DNA from: Thinopyrum elongatum
Taxonomy: Eukaryota > Streptophyta > Magnoliopsida > Poales > Poaceae
Reading direction: 5' to 3'
Assembly: GCA_011799875.1 (NCBI GenBank)
Contig: CM022299.1
Location: forward strand, 210,744,070-210,808,069
Length of the DNA: 64,000 bases
Shown here: positions 1-12,430 of the stretch, one piece after another
Layout of the letters: each line of letters starts with the position of its first letter
Numbering within the stretch: the first letter of the stretch is position 1
Notes under the pieces: generated by a model
Told to the model about the DNA's origin: nothing
Database searches by the model: none
Seen by the model: only the letters and a program-made list of their open reading frames with translations
Program-made: the position numbers and the translations under genes

Positions 1-169
1 GTTCGGTTCCATCTCCTGCATAAGGATTAGCTAGCAGTTGTTCTGTCATACCCGATGGAATTTCATAACCAATATTTTCAGTAGATGCAGTAGGTTGAGG
101 GGTAACTAATTGTGGTTCTGGTCAAGGTGAAGATACCCCGAACAAACCCCTCAAAGGATGATTCTCCAT
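1..169 (-). pseudogene. gag N-terminal fragment of element G
   Basis: An ATG at 169 opens a reading frame that begins MENHPLRGLFGVSSP and runs off the left edge. The start resembles the gag of Triticeae Athila-type Gypsy elements. A TGA stop occurs after residue 15, probably a decayed CGA or similar codon, so this copy is not translatable as it stands. Only about 56 codons are visible, so no domain can be identified. The position, about 85 bp downstream of the primer binding site, is what is expected for gag. Confidence 0.7.
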
Positions 170-248
170 AGTAACAAGTGACAATAAATTTTAGCACGTA
201 GTAATAATTTTTCCTTACCAATTTCCACTTACCAAGAGCGCTTCACTC

Positions 249-266
249 CCTGGCAATGGCACCAGA
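249..266 (-). other. Primer binding site of element G
   Basis: On the minus strand the sequence TCTGGTGCCATTGCCAGGG lies about 10 bp inside the LTR end. It is a decayed form of the TGGCGCCGTTGCCGGGGA primer site that is intact in element C (21021-21040). C-to-T changes at CpG sites account for most of the differences. Confidence 0.7.
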
Positions 267-275
267 AAAGAGCCT

Positions 276-1764
276 TGATGACCTACAAGTATAGGGGATC
301 AATTGTAGTCCTTTCGATAAGTAAGAGTGTCGAACTCAACGAGGAGCGGAAGGAAATGACAAGTGGTTTTCAGCAAGGTAATTTCTGCAAGCACTGAAAT
401 TGTCGGTAACAGGTTGGTTGATAGAAAGATAATTTGTAATGAGCAAGTAACTGTAATGGTAAATAAAGTGCAGCAAGGTAGCCCAATCCTTTTGTGGCAA
501 AGGGCAGGCCAAAACGGTCTCTTATGATAAGCAAAGCGTTCTTGAGGGTACACGGGAATTTCATCTAGTCACTTTCATCATGTTGGTTCGATTCGTGTTC
601 GCTACTTTGATAATTTGATATGTGGGTGGACCGGTGCTTGGGTGATGTTCTTACTTGAATAAACCTCCTACTTATGATTAACCCCTCGCAAGCATCCGCA
701 AGTATGAGAAAAGTATTAAGATAAAATCTAACCATAGCATTAAACTGTTGGATCCAAATTGGTCCCTTACGAAGTAGCGCATAAACTAGGGTTTAAGCTT
801 CTGTCGCTCTAGCAACCCATCATCTAATAACTACTCCACAATGCATTCCCTTAGGCCCAAATATGGTGAAGTGCCATGTAGTCAACGTTCACATGACACC
901 ACTAAGGGAATCACAACATACATATCATCAAAATATCGAACACATATCAAGTTCACATGATTACTTGCAACATGACTTCTCCCGTGTCCTCAAGAACAAA
1001 AGTAACTACTCACATGCTCAAGATCAGAGGGGTATTAAATAACATAATGGATCTGAACATATAATCTTCCACCAAATAAACCATATAGTAAGCAACTACA
1101 AGATGTAATCAACACTACTAGTCACCCACATGTACCAATATGAGGTTCCGGTACAAAGATTGAACACAAGAGATGAACTAGGGTTTGAGAGGAGATGGTG
1201 CTGTTGAAGATGTTGATGAAGATAGCCCTCCCAAAGATGAGATGGTTGTTGGTGATGATGATGACGATGATTTCCCCCTCCGGGAGGGAAGTTCCCCCGG
1301 CGGAATCGCTCCGCTGGAGGGCAAAAGTGCTCCTGCCCAAGTTCCACCTCGAGACAGCGGTGCTTCGTTCCGAAAGTCCCCCTCTGATTTTTTTCTAGGT
1401 CAAAATGACTTAAGTACAAGAATATGGGCACCGGAGGTGGGCCGAGGAGGGCAGAAACCCCCAGGCGCGCCCTGGTGTCTTGTGCTCACAAGGCCGGCCC
1501 CCTCCAGTAGTTATTTGCTCCAGTATTTTTTATATATTCCAAAACAATTCTCCGTAAATTTTTAGCTCATTTGGAAATGTGCAGAATAGGTAAATCTGAC
1601 GTAGCTTTTTCAGGTCCAGAATTCTAGCTGCCGGTATTCTCCCTCTTTGTGTAAACCTTGCATATTATGAGAGAAAGGGCATTAGAATTACTCCAAAGAG
1701 CATTATTATGCATAAAAACATTATAAATAACAGTAGGAAAACATGATGCAAAATGGACGTATCA
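276..1764 (-). repeat. 5' LTR of element G (about 1.49 kb)
   Basis: The LTR is bounded by TGATACGTCC (minus strand start, 1764) and ...GGTCATCA (end, 276). A second, truncated LTR of the same family lies at 39672-40482 and matches from about position 934 onward. A tract rich in CAT/GAT codon-like repeats near 1250-1275 (GATGATGATGATGACGATGAT) gives spurious histidine- or aspartate-rich ORFs. No gene is called in this segment. Confidence 0.8.
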
Positions 1765-2032
1765 GTAATACAACATCACAGGAAGCTTGCAAGCAAAGTG
1801 ACTAAGGAGTTAGTTATGAGATGATGTATTACGGAACGAGTAAAGAGACTTGCCGGTAAAACTAGGTATGGAGATACCGACGATCGAATATCAGGCAAGT
1901 AACATACGGACAGACAAAGGGAATTACTTATGTTGTCAGAAAGGTTTGACTGATACAGATCTTCTTAGAATATGTAGGAACCAATATGGGCTTCCAGGTC
2001 CCGCTATTGGTTATTGACCGGAGAAGCGTCTC
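1765..2032 (+). repeat. 5' LTR of element F, first part
   Basis: This segment matches 31443-31710 in F's own 3' LTR nearly base for base (for example CAGGAAGCTTGCAAGC and GACTTGCCGGTAA). It ends in GTCTC at 2028-2032, where element A inserted. The LTR resumes at 24943 with the second copy of GTCTC. The left boundary is the insertion point of element G. Confidence 0.88.
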
Positions 2033-2981
2033 TGTTGGGGTACACAAACAGGGGTGTATGTTTCCCCTGACTTGTGCACGGACGAAGAGCCTCCGCTCCG
2101 GCAGCCAGAGCTTGACAAAGGAATGGTTACACCAATATACAAAGCAAGGCCAAGCCAGAGAAGTAGCTCTTTGTGAGACCAAAGAGCGGATCAAGAAGAC
2201 CAAGACAAACAAGACGGCAAGGCATTACCCTAGGGAGGCTTCCCTTGCCGGGCAGGAGAGCCTGGCGGGGTCGAGGCCACCCTAGGGACAAGTCCAAGAT
2301 TTCCCCGGCAGGCTTGCCGGGTCTGCCAAGGGCAAATCTACTCGCCAAGGTGTCACCGCTCCACCGCACCACAACGCAAATCAGTTATCAGTGTGGTGTC
2401 GAGCCCCCAAGTGATTAAGTGGCTTCCACTAAGCATGTGGCAGCCGTTTGGAAGACAGATTACCCTCATATGACACCCGTCCAGAGGCGTGTCAAGCAGA
2501 TAAGCAGGACATGATTAAGCGGCACAACAGGCTTGCCGGGCTTCATCCTCAGCATGACACCTAGCAGTGCATTTAATGCACTTTGTCCTAACTACCAGAG
2601 TTAGGTATGATAGCACTATTAGCTATCAAATCATTAGATAAAGGCTACTTTGCCACTGTGGTCACCCCTTAAGCTATAAAGGAGGTCCAAGGCTGACTAG
2701 CAAAGGATTCAGACCCTTGCACAATTGTACGCGCGTAGCTGCTCTCACCGAGGCCACCTTGCCGGGCTTGAGCGCTGCGTGTTCATCGTGTTCCTCCATC
2801 CAATCCACCAAAGGAGTAGTAGGATTTTACGCTTCCCAGCGGCCCGAACCTGGGTAAAAACTACCAGCATCACCACCGTCGTGTTGTTCCATGGCCTCTG
2901 CTCTTTGTGCAACGTGATCTTCCCCCTTGCCGAACCACAAGGGGCTGATGGCCCCATAGGTGTTCGTGTTTACCCACGACA
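2033..2981 (+). repeat. 5' LTR of element A (949 bp)
   Basis: The LTR starts TGTTGGGGTACACAA and ends TTTACCCACGACA. The partner LTR at 23993-24942 is 950 bp and matches throughout, apart from point changes including TG to TA at the partner's outer terminus. The LTR contains repeated short palindromes around TTGCCGGGCAAG/CCCGGCAGGCTTGCCGG. Confidence 0.88.
2675..2680 (+). promoter_or_regulatory. TATA box of element A's 5' LTR
   Basis: The sequence AAGCTATAAAGGAGG lies about 300 bp before the LTR end. The D and E LTRs have CTATAAAAGGAGGCC at the equivalent place. It is therefore the likely LTR promoter for + strand transcription of A. The start site is not visible directly. Confidence 0.65.
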
Positions 2982-2985
2982 TCTT

Positions 2986-3000
2986 TGGCGCACCAGGTAG
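2986..3000 (+). other. Primer binding site of element A
   Basis: TGGCGCACCAGGTAG follows the LTR end after a 4 bp spacer (TCTT). Element D has TCTTTGGTGCGCCAGGTAGG at the same place, so the two share a priming tRNA type. This fixes A's orientation as + strand. Confidence 0.75.
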
Positions 3001-4314
3001 GGAGGAGCATTCACGCGAACCTGAGGTTGTGAACAATGCGTTCATCATCGTCATCCTCGATGTCACCATCTTCGGCAACAACTTTGGAGAAGAGAAATGG
3101 TGCTACTCGCTAGCCTTGACCCTCCCAGCCTCGGTCACTCATCTCTGCCGCTGCAGGAGCGACGACGAGGATGAGGGGCAGCAGCGATGTGGTGGCCATG
3201 GTTGGCGCAGATGACATGACCACCGCACCTCCCACGGCCAGAATAAGGATAGAGGCATGCGACGGCATAGTCCTCCTAGTAGTTTCCCAGCGATGCACAT
3301 TTGGTCTCGAAGGATGTCGCTTGGATGGGAGAATCGAAAAATGGTACGGAATTGGCCTCCCCCTCTTTTCTCAAACGTCAATGGTCTGGTTGCGCGATGG
3401 TGAGACCGCCAACGTCGGTAAGCTCGCGTGGCGCTCGGTCCTGAATTTATCCCACTGGGGATAAATCCTGAGCGTAACGCTGGTGCGAATCCGTTGGTTG
3501 ACGCTCCTGGCAAGCAAACCCCGCCAAGGCCTTCCGCGCTTCCGTGTCATTCACGCCAGCCGTGTTTAGACCATTGAAATTTGGGAAAGAGAGAGAGAGA
3601 GATCAATTCGTATCCTTTCCCGACATATGTCATTAGTTGCAAACGTTTTTGTTGACTCTCTCAGTTCGTGCCTGGACTGGGTGTGTAACTAATGGATGGC
3701 CTAGTCCATCCCCTCTTTGCTCTTTCCTATCTTTTGTCCTTGCAAAATGAAAATGGTGCGCGAGCACGGTCTCCCAGGAGACACATATGGGATGGGCAGC
3801 CATGAGTGGAGGAGGAGATGTTATGCATAATCAAACATGCGCCCCCGGCAAGAAGGGGAGCATCGATAAAAGCTAAGTTGTCATGCTCGTTGACTTTTCT
3901 TCAGAATTTGCATTTGCGCATCCCTCAAACAACCAATAGTTTCGTATGGCAAGCCCTCTGTGCGATGGAACCTTACGGTGTTTTTCTGCACCCTCGCTTT
4001 GTTTCGAGCCTGCTCAGTAAAGTGGGTGGCAATGTCAAGGACTGTTAAGGAAAAACTCACCGGCAGCATGTCCTCGCCAGCTGAATGCTAAGGACCTGTT
4101 CCTCAAAGCAATCGCGGCAGCATGTTGTTGGCGGGCAACCAAAGTACGCGAAGGAAAATAATCATACTAATGCCAATGGGTAAACATAAGAGGGATAGCG
4201 TGTGCTAGCATAATTAACATTAGTTCGACAAGCATTAAAGCAAGAATAGTACGAAGCCTAAAAACGAGATACATATCATGTCTTATTACAGGGCTGCACA
4301 GCAGCATGAATAGC
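3001..4314 (+). other. 5' internal region of element A, no gene recognised
   Basis: This stretch holds the leader after the primer site and the 3' untranslated side of the minus-strand gene. It includes a (GA)n run at 3588-3602. Short ORFs on both strands have no recognisable domains and no gag similarity that I can see. Element A thus appears to lack even a gag start. Confidence 0.5.
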
Positions 4315-5897
4315 TCAAGGCTGACGGTCTACGGGAATCCTTGGGACAGAGAGGACCTTGTCGGCAAGACGAGCGGCCTTCTCCGCGGCAGCAGAAGTAT
4401 CGGCACCCGGTGGCAGCCTCTTGAAGCCATCAACAAGTTTGAGATCCGGGTGGTAGAAGGCAAGGTTGCTCAAGACCAAGAAGAGGGCGTCATGGGCGAG
4501 CTTCCGGGATTCATTAGCAAAGCAGACGGCCCTGTCGTCCTCATACGTCTTCAACCCTTCAATTAGACCTTCAAAGAAAAGCGTTAGCTTGACACTTGGA
4601 ACTTCATGTTGGTTGACAGAGAAGGCCCAACTCTTCATGTCCATCGTTGCGATCTGGGTTGTGAGATGCTCGGCGATATCAACCAGATTCTTGATCCAGA
4701 GGTCACGCTGCTGGATTTGGTTCTCCAATTTTTCCTCCGCATCTTTTTGAAGAGTTTGGGCATTGGACAAGTCCTTCATCAGCAGTTTCTTGCGGGCACC
4801 GATGGTTTCAAGATCCTTCTCCAGTGAGGCAAGCCTAGTTTTCATTCTGGTGATGGAGCCGTTAGCAGTATCGAGGTCCTGGCTCTTGGAGGAAAGCTGT
4901 GACTGCGCCTCCTTCAAGGTGGTCTCTGTTTTCTGTGCTTCCTCTTTGAGAGCCACGATCTCCTTGTTACTCCCGGCAAGGTCCTCCATAGGCTTGCTCA
5001 CTTGATGATCAAGGTCAGTCTTGGCGGCGGACGCGGAAGCAAGCTCATCGGTAACCTTCTTCAGCTGGGTAGAGGATTCAAGGGTGAGCGCGTCAAGCGC
5101 ATCTTTGTGCCTATCCTCCAAATCTTTGGTGCGCTGCTGGACAAGAGCCTCTAGTTCTTCATCCTTGCCGCGGAGAGTGGCTTCGAGATTTCCTTCCCGA
5201 GCGGAGATGTCCTTCTGCTTGGCGTCCAGTAGCGCTTGGCGCTCCGCCAAACGGACCTCTCGGGTAGCGATATCTTCCTTGGCCATGGTCAACACCTCCT
5301 CGTGCTGCAGGATGGAGTGGGACTATTTCTTGTACCATTCTCGCAGTTCACTACCCTTGTCCGTCAACTTCTTGTCCATGAGAACGGCAGAGTCACGCTG
5401 CTCCTTGACTACCTGCCACTTCAGATTGTACCTGTGCTGCGCTTCCTTAAGCCCTGCTGCCACGGGTTCCAGGAAGGCTAGATCCTTAGCGTTATCAGCA
5501 GAATCGCCAGCTTCTTCGACCCTCTGGGACAGCGGCGCCAGTATGCATCTGACCTCTTCATCAATATCCACGCCCACTGCAGCCAACGAGCCAGGAGCTG
5601 CAAGCCTAGGCTGGGCAAGGACTAACGTCATCTTGCTCAAAGAAGGATCTGGAGCTACGGCCAGGGGGTAATTCATGGGAAAAGGACCCATGGATTGGAG
5701 AGGGGCCTTCTCCTCAACGACCATGCCTAGGCCAGAAGTGCTGCCGGGGGTCTTTTCTGTCTCTTTTGGGGACTCCTGGATCTCCCCCGTAGACTGTTCT
5801 TGGTCTTCCGCGACAGCAATCTTGGTCGCTTCCTCGAAAGCACTCTTCCCAATGCTAGCTATCTCTTCCAAGAGCTCGGGTTCTTCAATCAACGGAG

Positions 5898-6004
5898 CTG
5901 CAAGTAAGATCAATAGATGAAGTAATGAGAAATCAGATACTGCTAAGTCAAAAAACAAGGAGCAAAATAATTCAAGGAAGCAGAAACAAAGGCGAGTGGG
6001 ATAC
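5898..6004 (-). other. Intron in the antisense gene of element A
   Basis: The donor is CAGG|GTATCC and the acceptor TTACTTGCAG|CTCC on the minus strand. The 107 nt between is T-rich with several stops, typical of a plant intron. Removing it joins two open frames without a shift and gives ...PQ-A-PLIEEPE. A smaller candidate intron (6397-6445, CTGAG|GTATTATG to CCTGGCAG|AGATG) is 49 nt, short for a plant, but it also restores the frame. Confidence 0.65.
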
Positions 6005-6812
6005 CCTGTGGTGTTTGCTGTGAAGGAGCGTCCACATCCCCGGCAACGTCTGTTGCAGGCGTGCAGTCCGTATCCGCTCCCTCGATGATCGTGACCTCGT
6101 CACGAGCCGACCCCTCGATGGAGGCCCTTGTCGGTGACTTATCTGCTTGGACTTGGGTTGGGGTAGACCCCTCCTGGTGGGCCCCTCCCTGCTGGATCTC
6201 ACTTTTTCCCTTGGCAGGGGATGAAGCATGTTCTGCCGCATCTCTCCAGGCAGGTGAAACCTGCCCCATGCCTTCACGCCGGGGGCTGGGCACATGATCC
6301 CCTGTCCTACCCCCCGCTTGACCCATGCTCGCCAAAGGACCCGACACCGCTGTGCGCTTGGTCCGCTTGGCCTGCTGAGCAAGGGACTCTTCATCTCTGC
6401 CAGGGCAACAACAGATTGAACCAACAACAATCAAATACATAATACCTCAGCAAGAAGCTCAGTGCGTACGCCGCAGGTGGCGGAGTCGCCCTGCCCCTTT
6501 TCAGAGTTGGAGGAGCAGAGCTTCCCGGCAACTTTGAGCTCTTCGGTGGAGCCGGGGGCTCTAGCGGGATTGAGCTACGCGAGGAAGCTGGACTTGACTG
6601 GGGGCTGGGATCAACCTTTGTAACCGCTCGTCGCATGGCGGGAGGAGTCTTGGCCTTAGAAAGGCGGGAGGAGTGGCGGTGTACCACATCTGGCTTGTTG
6701 CTCTTGGAAGCAATCTTCTTCACCCTCTTGGTGGCTGACGGAGGTGCAGGGGCCGCCGTTCCCCGGTTGGGCCACCTGTGGGGGCGCTGGTCTAGATCTG
6801 GCTCTAGGGCTT

Positions 6813-8596
6813 TGTTGGGAAACGTAGCATGCAATTTCAAAAATTTCCTACGCTCGCGCAAGATCTATCTAGGAGATGCATAGCAACGAGAGGGGGAGAG
6901 TGTGTCTATGTACCCTCGTAGACCGAAAGCGGAAGTGTTTGACAATGCGGTTGATGTAGTCAAACTTCTTCTAGCTCCGACCGATCAAGTACCGAACGTA
7001 CGGCACGTCCGAGTTCTGCACACGTTCAGCTCGATGATGTCCCTCGTCCTCTTGATCCAGCAAGGTGTCGAGGAAGTAGATGAGTTCCGTCAGCATGACG
7101 GCGTGGTGACGGTGATGGTGAAGTGATCCGCGCAGGGCTTCGCCTAAGCACTACGAAGATATGACCGGAGGCGTAAACTGTGGTGGGGGGCGCCGCACAC
7201 GGCTAACAATTGTTGTTGTGTGTTCTAGGCGCCCCCTCCTCATATATATAGGTGGGAGTGAGAGGGGAGAGGCCAAGGGGCGCCCCAAGTGGGGCCGAAT
7301 CCCACTTGGGCTCCTGCCCTGGTTCGCCCCCCTTCCTTGTATAGGCGCCAGGGGAAGGAAGGGGGAGGTGGCGCCCCCCCTTTCCTTTTTCCCATGAGGA
7401 GGGGAAGGATGGAGGGACTTGCCCTCCACCCTTTCCTTTCCCTAGGGCTGGCCGGCCTGGTGGAGGGGCGCACCAGCCCCTTGTGGGCTGGTCTGTCCCT
7501 CACTTGGCCCATTAAGCCCATATCTTTGCCGGGGTGGGGGGGGGTGCCCGGAACCCCTTCCGGTGACCCTATATGTACTCGGTACCCTCCGGAACACTTC
7601 CGGTGTCCGAATAGCATCGTCCTATATATCAATCTTTACCTCTCGACCATTTCGAGACTCCTTGTCATGTCCGTGATCTCATCCGGGACTCCGAACAACA
7701 TTCGGTCACCAAATCACATAACTCATATAATACTAAATCGTCATCGAACGTTAAGCGTGCGGACCCTACGGGTTCGAGAACTATGTAGACATGACCGAGA
7801 CACTTCTCCGGTCAATAACCAATAGCAGAACCTACATGCTCATATTGGCTTGCACATATTCTATGAAGATCTTTATCGGTCGAACCATTATGACAACATA
7901 CGTTATTCCCTTTGTCCATCGGTATGTTACTTGCCCGAGTTCGATCGTCGGTATCCACATACCTATTTCAATCTCGTTAACGGCAAGTCTCTTTACTCAT
8001 TCTGTAATACATCATCCTGTAACTAACTCATTAGTCATTTTGCTTGCAAGGCTTCTTATGATGTGTATTACCAAGAGGGCCCAGAGATACCTCTCTGATA
8101 CTCGGAGTGACAAATCCTAATCTCGATCTATGCCAACCCAACAAACACCTTCGGAGATACCTGTAGAGCATCTTTATAATCACCCAGTTACGTTGTGACG
8201 TTTGATAGCACACAAGGCATTCCTCCGGTATCCGGGAGTTGCATAATCTCACAGTCGAAGGAATATGTATTTGACATGAAGAAAGCAATAGCAATAAAAC
8301 TGAACGATCAATATGCTATGCTAATGGATGGGTCTTGTCCATCACATCATTCTCCTAATGATGTGATCCCGTTCATCAAATGACAACACATGTCTATGGT
8401 TAGGAAACTTAACCATGTTTGATTAACGAGCTAGTCTAGTAGAGGCTTACTAGGGACACGGTGTTTTGTCTATGTATCCACACATGTATCAAGTTTCCGG
8501 TTAATACAATTCTAGCATGAATAATAAACATTTACCATGATATAAGGAAATATAAAATAACAACTTTATTATGGCCTCTAGGGCATATTTCCTTCA
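6813..8596 (-). repeat. 3' LTR of element B (1,784 bp)
   Basis: It spans from TGTTGGGAAACG to CATATTTCCTTCA. It includes the GC-rich leader block near 7260-7560 that throws up several proline/glycine-rich ORFs on both strands, and a TATATATA box on the minus strand at about 7245-7252. The partner LTR is at 13694-15469. The adjacent polypurine tract (minus strand GCAAGTGGGAGAC) lies at 8597-8610. Confidence 0.93.
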
Positions 8597-8800
8597 GTCT
8601 CCCACTTGCACTAGAGTCAATAATCTAGTTCACATCGCCATGTGATTTAACACCAATAGTTCACATCTTTATGTGATTAACACCCATAGTTCACATCGCC
8701 ATGTGACCAACACTCAAAGGGTTTACTAGAGTCAATAATCTAGTTCACATCGCTATGTGATTAACACCCAAAGAGTACTAAGGTGTGATCATGTTTTGCT
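8597..8800 (-). repeat. Polypurine tract and pre-tract repeats of element B
   Basis: On the minus strand GTGCAAGTGGGAGAC abuts the 3' LTR. Upstream there are about four copies of a palindromic TCACATSGCGATGTGA motif, interleaved with GATTATTGACTCTAGT and TTTGGGTGTTAAT blocks. Element F has the same array at about 30855-31000. The array lies between the end of pol and the polypurine tract and is non-coding. Confidence 0.7.
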
Positions 8801-11738
8801 TGTGAGAGAAGTTTAGTCAACGGGTCTGCCACATTCAGATCCATATGTATTTCGCAAATTTCTATGTCTACAATGCTCTGCATGGAGCTACTCTAGCTAA
8901 TTGCTCCCACGTTCAATACATATCTAGATTGAGACTTAGAGTCATCTAGATCAGTGTCAAAGCTTGCATCAACATAACTCTTTACGACGAACTCTTTATC
9001 ACCTCCATAATCAAGAAACATTTCCTTAGTCCTCTAAGGATAATTTTGACTGCTGTCTAGTGATCTACTCCTGGATCACTATTGTACCCCCTTGACAAAC
9101 TCATGGCAAGGTACACAACAGGTTTGGTGCACAGCATGGCATACTTTATAGAAACTATGGCTAAGGCATAGGGAATGACTTTCATTCTCTCTCTATCTTC
9201 TGCCGTGGTCGGGCTTTGAGTCTTACTCAACTTCACACCTTACAATACAGGCTAGAACTCCTTCTTTGACTGATCCATTTTGAACTCCTTCAAAATCTTG
9301 TCAAGGTATGCACTCATTGAAAATCTTATCAAGCGTCTTGATCTATCTCTATAGATCTTGATGCCCAATATGTAAGCAGCTTCACCGAGGTCTTCCATTG
9401 AAAAATTCTTATTCAAGTATCCTTTTATGCTATCCAGAAATTCTATATCATTTCCAATCAGCAATATGTCATCCACATATAATATCAGAAATGCTACAGA
9501 GCTCCCACTCACTTTCTTGTAAATACAGGCTTCACCATAAGTCTGTATAAAACCATATGCTTTGATCACCTTATCAAAGCCTATATTCCAACTCCGAGAT
9601 GCTTGCACTAGTCCATAGATGGATCGCTAGAGCTTGCACACTTTGTTAGCACCTTTAGGATTGACAAAACCTTTTGGTTGCATCATATACAACTCTTCTT
9701 TAAGAAATCCATTAAGGAATGCAGTTTTGACATCCATTTGCCAGATTTCATAAAATGTGGGAATTGCTAACATGATTCGGACAGACTTAAGCATCGCTAC
9801 AAGTGAGAAAATCTCATCGTAGTCAACACCTTGAACTTTGTCGAAAACCTTTTGCGACAAGTCGAGATATGTAGATAGTAACACTACCATCAGCGTCTGT
9901 CTTCCTCTTGAAGATCCATTTATTTTCTATGGCTTGCCGATCATCGGGCAAATCCACCAAAGTCCACACTTTGTTCTCATACATGGATCCTATCTAAGAT
10001 TTCATGGCCTCAAGCCATCTGTTGGAATCATAGCTTCTTCATAGTTTGTAGGTTCGCCTTGGTCTAGTAACATGACTTCCAGTACAGGATTCCCGTACCA
10101 CTCTGGTGCAGATCGTGTTCTGGTTGACCTACAAAGTTTTGTAGTAACTTGATCTGAAGTTTCATGATCATCATCATTAGCTTCCTCTCTAGTTGGTGTA
10201 GGCATCACGGGAACGGTTTTCTGTGATGAGCTACTTTCCAATTCGAGAGAAGGTACAATTACCTCATCAAGTTCTACTTTCCTCCCACTCACTTCTTTCG
10301 AGAGAAACTCCTTCTCTAGAAAGGACCCAAACTTAGCAACAAAGATCTTGCCTTCGGATCTGTGGTAGAAGGTGTACCCAATAGTTTCTTTAGGGTATCC
10401 TATGAAGACGCACTTCTCCGATTTAGGTTCGAGCTTATCAGGCTGAAGCCTTTTGACATAAGCGTCGCATCCCCAAACTTTAAGGAATGACAGCTTAGGT
10501 TTCTTGTCAAACCATAGTTCATACGGTGTCGTCTCAACGGATTTATACGGTGCCCTATTTAACGTGAATGCAACTGTCTCTAATGCATAACCCCAAAACG
10601 ATAGTGGTAAATCGGTAAGAGACATCATAGATCGCACCATATCTAATAAAGTACGGTTATGACGTTCGGACACACCATTACGCTGTGGTGTTCCAGGTGG
10701 CGTGAGTTGTGAAATTATTCCACATTGTTTTAAATGAAGGCCAAACTCATAACTCAAATATTCGCCTCCGCGATCAGATCGTAGAAACTTTATTTTCTTG
10801 TTACGATGATTCTCCACTTCACTCTGAAATTCTTTGAACTTTTCAAATGTTTCAGAATTGTGTTTCATTAAGTAGACATATCCATATCTACTCAAATCAT
10901 CTGTGAAGGTCAGAAAATAACGATACCCGCCGCGTGCCTCAACACTCATCGGACCGCATACATCGATATGTATTATTTCCAATAAGTCATTGGCTTGCTC
11001 CCTTGTTCCGGAGAACGGAGTTTTAGTCATCTTGCCCATGAGTCATGGTTCGCAAGTATCAAATGATTCATAATCAAGTGATTCCAAAAGCCCATCTGCA
11101 TGGAGTTTCTTCATGCGGTTTACACCAATATGACCTAAACGGTAGTGCCACAAATATGTTGCACTATCAATATCAACTTTGCATCTTTTGGCATCAATAT
11201 TATGAATATGTGTATCACTATGATCGAGAATCAATAAACCATTTACATTGAGTGTATGACCATAGAAGGTTTTATTCATGTAAACAGAACAACAATTATT
11301 CTTTGACTTAAATGAATAACCGTATCGCAATAAACATGATCCAATCATACTCATGCTCAACGCAAAAACCAAATAACATTTATTTATATAGGTCCAATAC
11401 TAATCCCGAAGGTAGAGGGAGTGTGCGATGGTGATCTTATCAACCTTGGAATCACTTCCAATACACATCGTCACCTCGTCATTAACTAGCCTCTGTTCAT
11501 TTTGCAACTCCTGTTTCAAGTTACTAATCTTAGCAACTGAACCGGTATCAAATACCCAGGGGCTACTATGAACACTAGTAAAATACACATCAATAACATG
11601 TATATCAAATATACCTTTGTTCACTTTGCCATCCTTCTTATCCGCCAAGTATTTGGGGCAGTTCCGCTTCCAGTAACCATTTCCTTTGCAGTAGAAGCAC
11701 TCAGTTTCAGGCTTGGGTCCAGCTTTGGGCTTCTTCAT
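8801..11738 (-). pseudogene. pol of element B (zinc knuckle, protease, integrase, reverse transcriptase, RNase H remnant)
   Basis: In minus-strand order the first part is a zinc knuckle, CFYCKGNGYWKRNC (conserved His replaced by Tyr), then a protease with VFDTGSV near 11560. Next come a pre-integrase HHCC region and an integrase core (HIDVCGPM, RSDRGGEY, NGVSERHNRT; the D,D,E residues are present) at 11039-10002. Reverse transcriptase follows from about 9890 and includes LYVDDILLIGND near 9475. Lesions include a TAG in CKL*RSIYG (9627-9629), a shift between 10002 and 9890, and an RNase H missing its central part (8870-8900). The product would have been a Copia polyprotein; this copy cannot make one. 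Confidence 0.88.
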
Positions 11739-12430
11739 GGGAGCAACAACTTGCTTGCCATTCTTCTTGAAGTTCCCTTTCTTTCCCTTGCCCTTTTCTT
11801 GAAACTAGTGGTCTTGTCAACCATCAACACTTGATGCTCTTTCTTGATTTCTACCTTCGCCGATTTCAGTATCGCGAAGAGCTCGGGAATCATTTTCGTC
11901 ATCCCTTGCATATTATAGTTCATCACAAAGTTCTAGTAGCTTTGTGATAGTGACTAGAGAACTTTGTAAATAACTATCTTATCTGGAAGATTAACTCCCA
12001 CTTGATTCAAGCGATTGTAGTACCCAGACATTCTGAGCACATGCTCACTGGCTGAGCTATTCTCCTCCATCTTGTAGGCAAAGTACTTGTCAGAGGTCTC
12101 GTACCTCTCCACACGGGCATGAGTCTGAAATACCAATTTTAGCCCTTTGGAACATCTCATATGCTCCGTGGCATTCAAAACATTTTTGAAGTCCCGGTTT
12201 TAAGCCGTAAAGCATGGCGCACTAAACTATCAAGTAGTCATCATATCGAGCTTGCCAAACATTCATAACGTCTGCATCTGCTCCTGCAATAGGTCTGTTA
12301 CCTAGCGGTGCATCAAGGACACAATTCTTCTGTGCAGCAATGAGGATAATCCTCAGATCACGGACCCAGTCCGCATCATTACTACTATCATCTTTCAACT
12401 TAGTTTTCTCTAGGAACATATTAAAATAAA
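11735..12430 (-). pseudogene. gag of element B
   Basis: The minus-strand frame is recognisable as an Angela-type Copia gag (UBN2-like nucleocapsid). It includes FLEKTKLKDD, RIILIAAQKN, ARVERYETSDK, SEHVLRMSGYYNRL and the C-terminal block MTKMIPELFAILKSAKVEIK. The first ~12 codons present in element F are missing here. The frame is broken near 12220, 12180 and 11930. A one-base deletion in an A/G tract near 11800 ends the gag frame at ASKLLLP* and puts the next block in a new frame. Confidence 0.85.

Larger units (their letters stand above)
1..1764 (-). mobile_element. Element G: 5' end of a Gypsy LTR retrotransposon (Sabrina/WHAM-like)
   Basis: Read on the minus strand this is LTR, primer binding site and the start of gag; the element continues past the left edge. 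The LTR begins TGATACGTCC at 1764, and its 3' end at 276 is followed by a TGGYGCCRTTGCC-type primer site and then a gag ATG at 169. The outer boundary at 1764/1765 falls inside a Copia LTR (element F), so G inserted into F's 5' LTR. Its target duplication cannot be checked because the other end is outside the window. The Athila-type assignment rests on LTR ends, primer site and gag start; the family name is from recognition only. Confidence 0.85.

Noticed and set aside
1096..1565. ORFs on both strands, one with a His-rich run
   Set aside because: They lie inside the G LTR; the His/Asp runs come from a GATGATGATGA repeat, and the ORFs are not shared in frame by the related LTR at 39.9 kb.
5021..5671. 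216-codon + strand ORF rich in serine
   Set aside because: It is the reverse-strand shadow of the coiled-coil part of A's antisense gene, whose minus-strand frame is continuous and spliced.
7151..7825. Several Pro/Gly-rich ORFs on both strands (also at 14.0-14.7, 25.1-25.6 and 32.0-32.4 kb)
   Set aside because: They fall in the GC-rich leader of Angela-type LTRs and differ in frame between copies.
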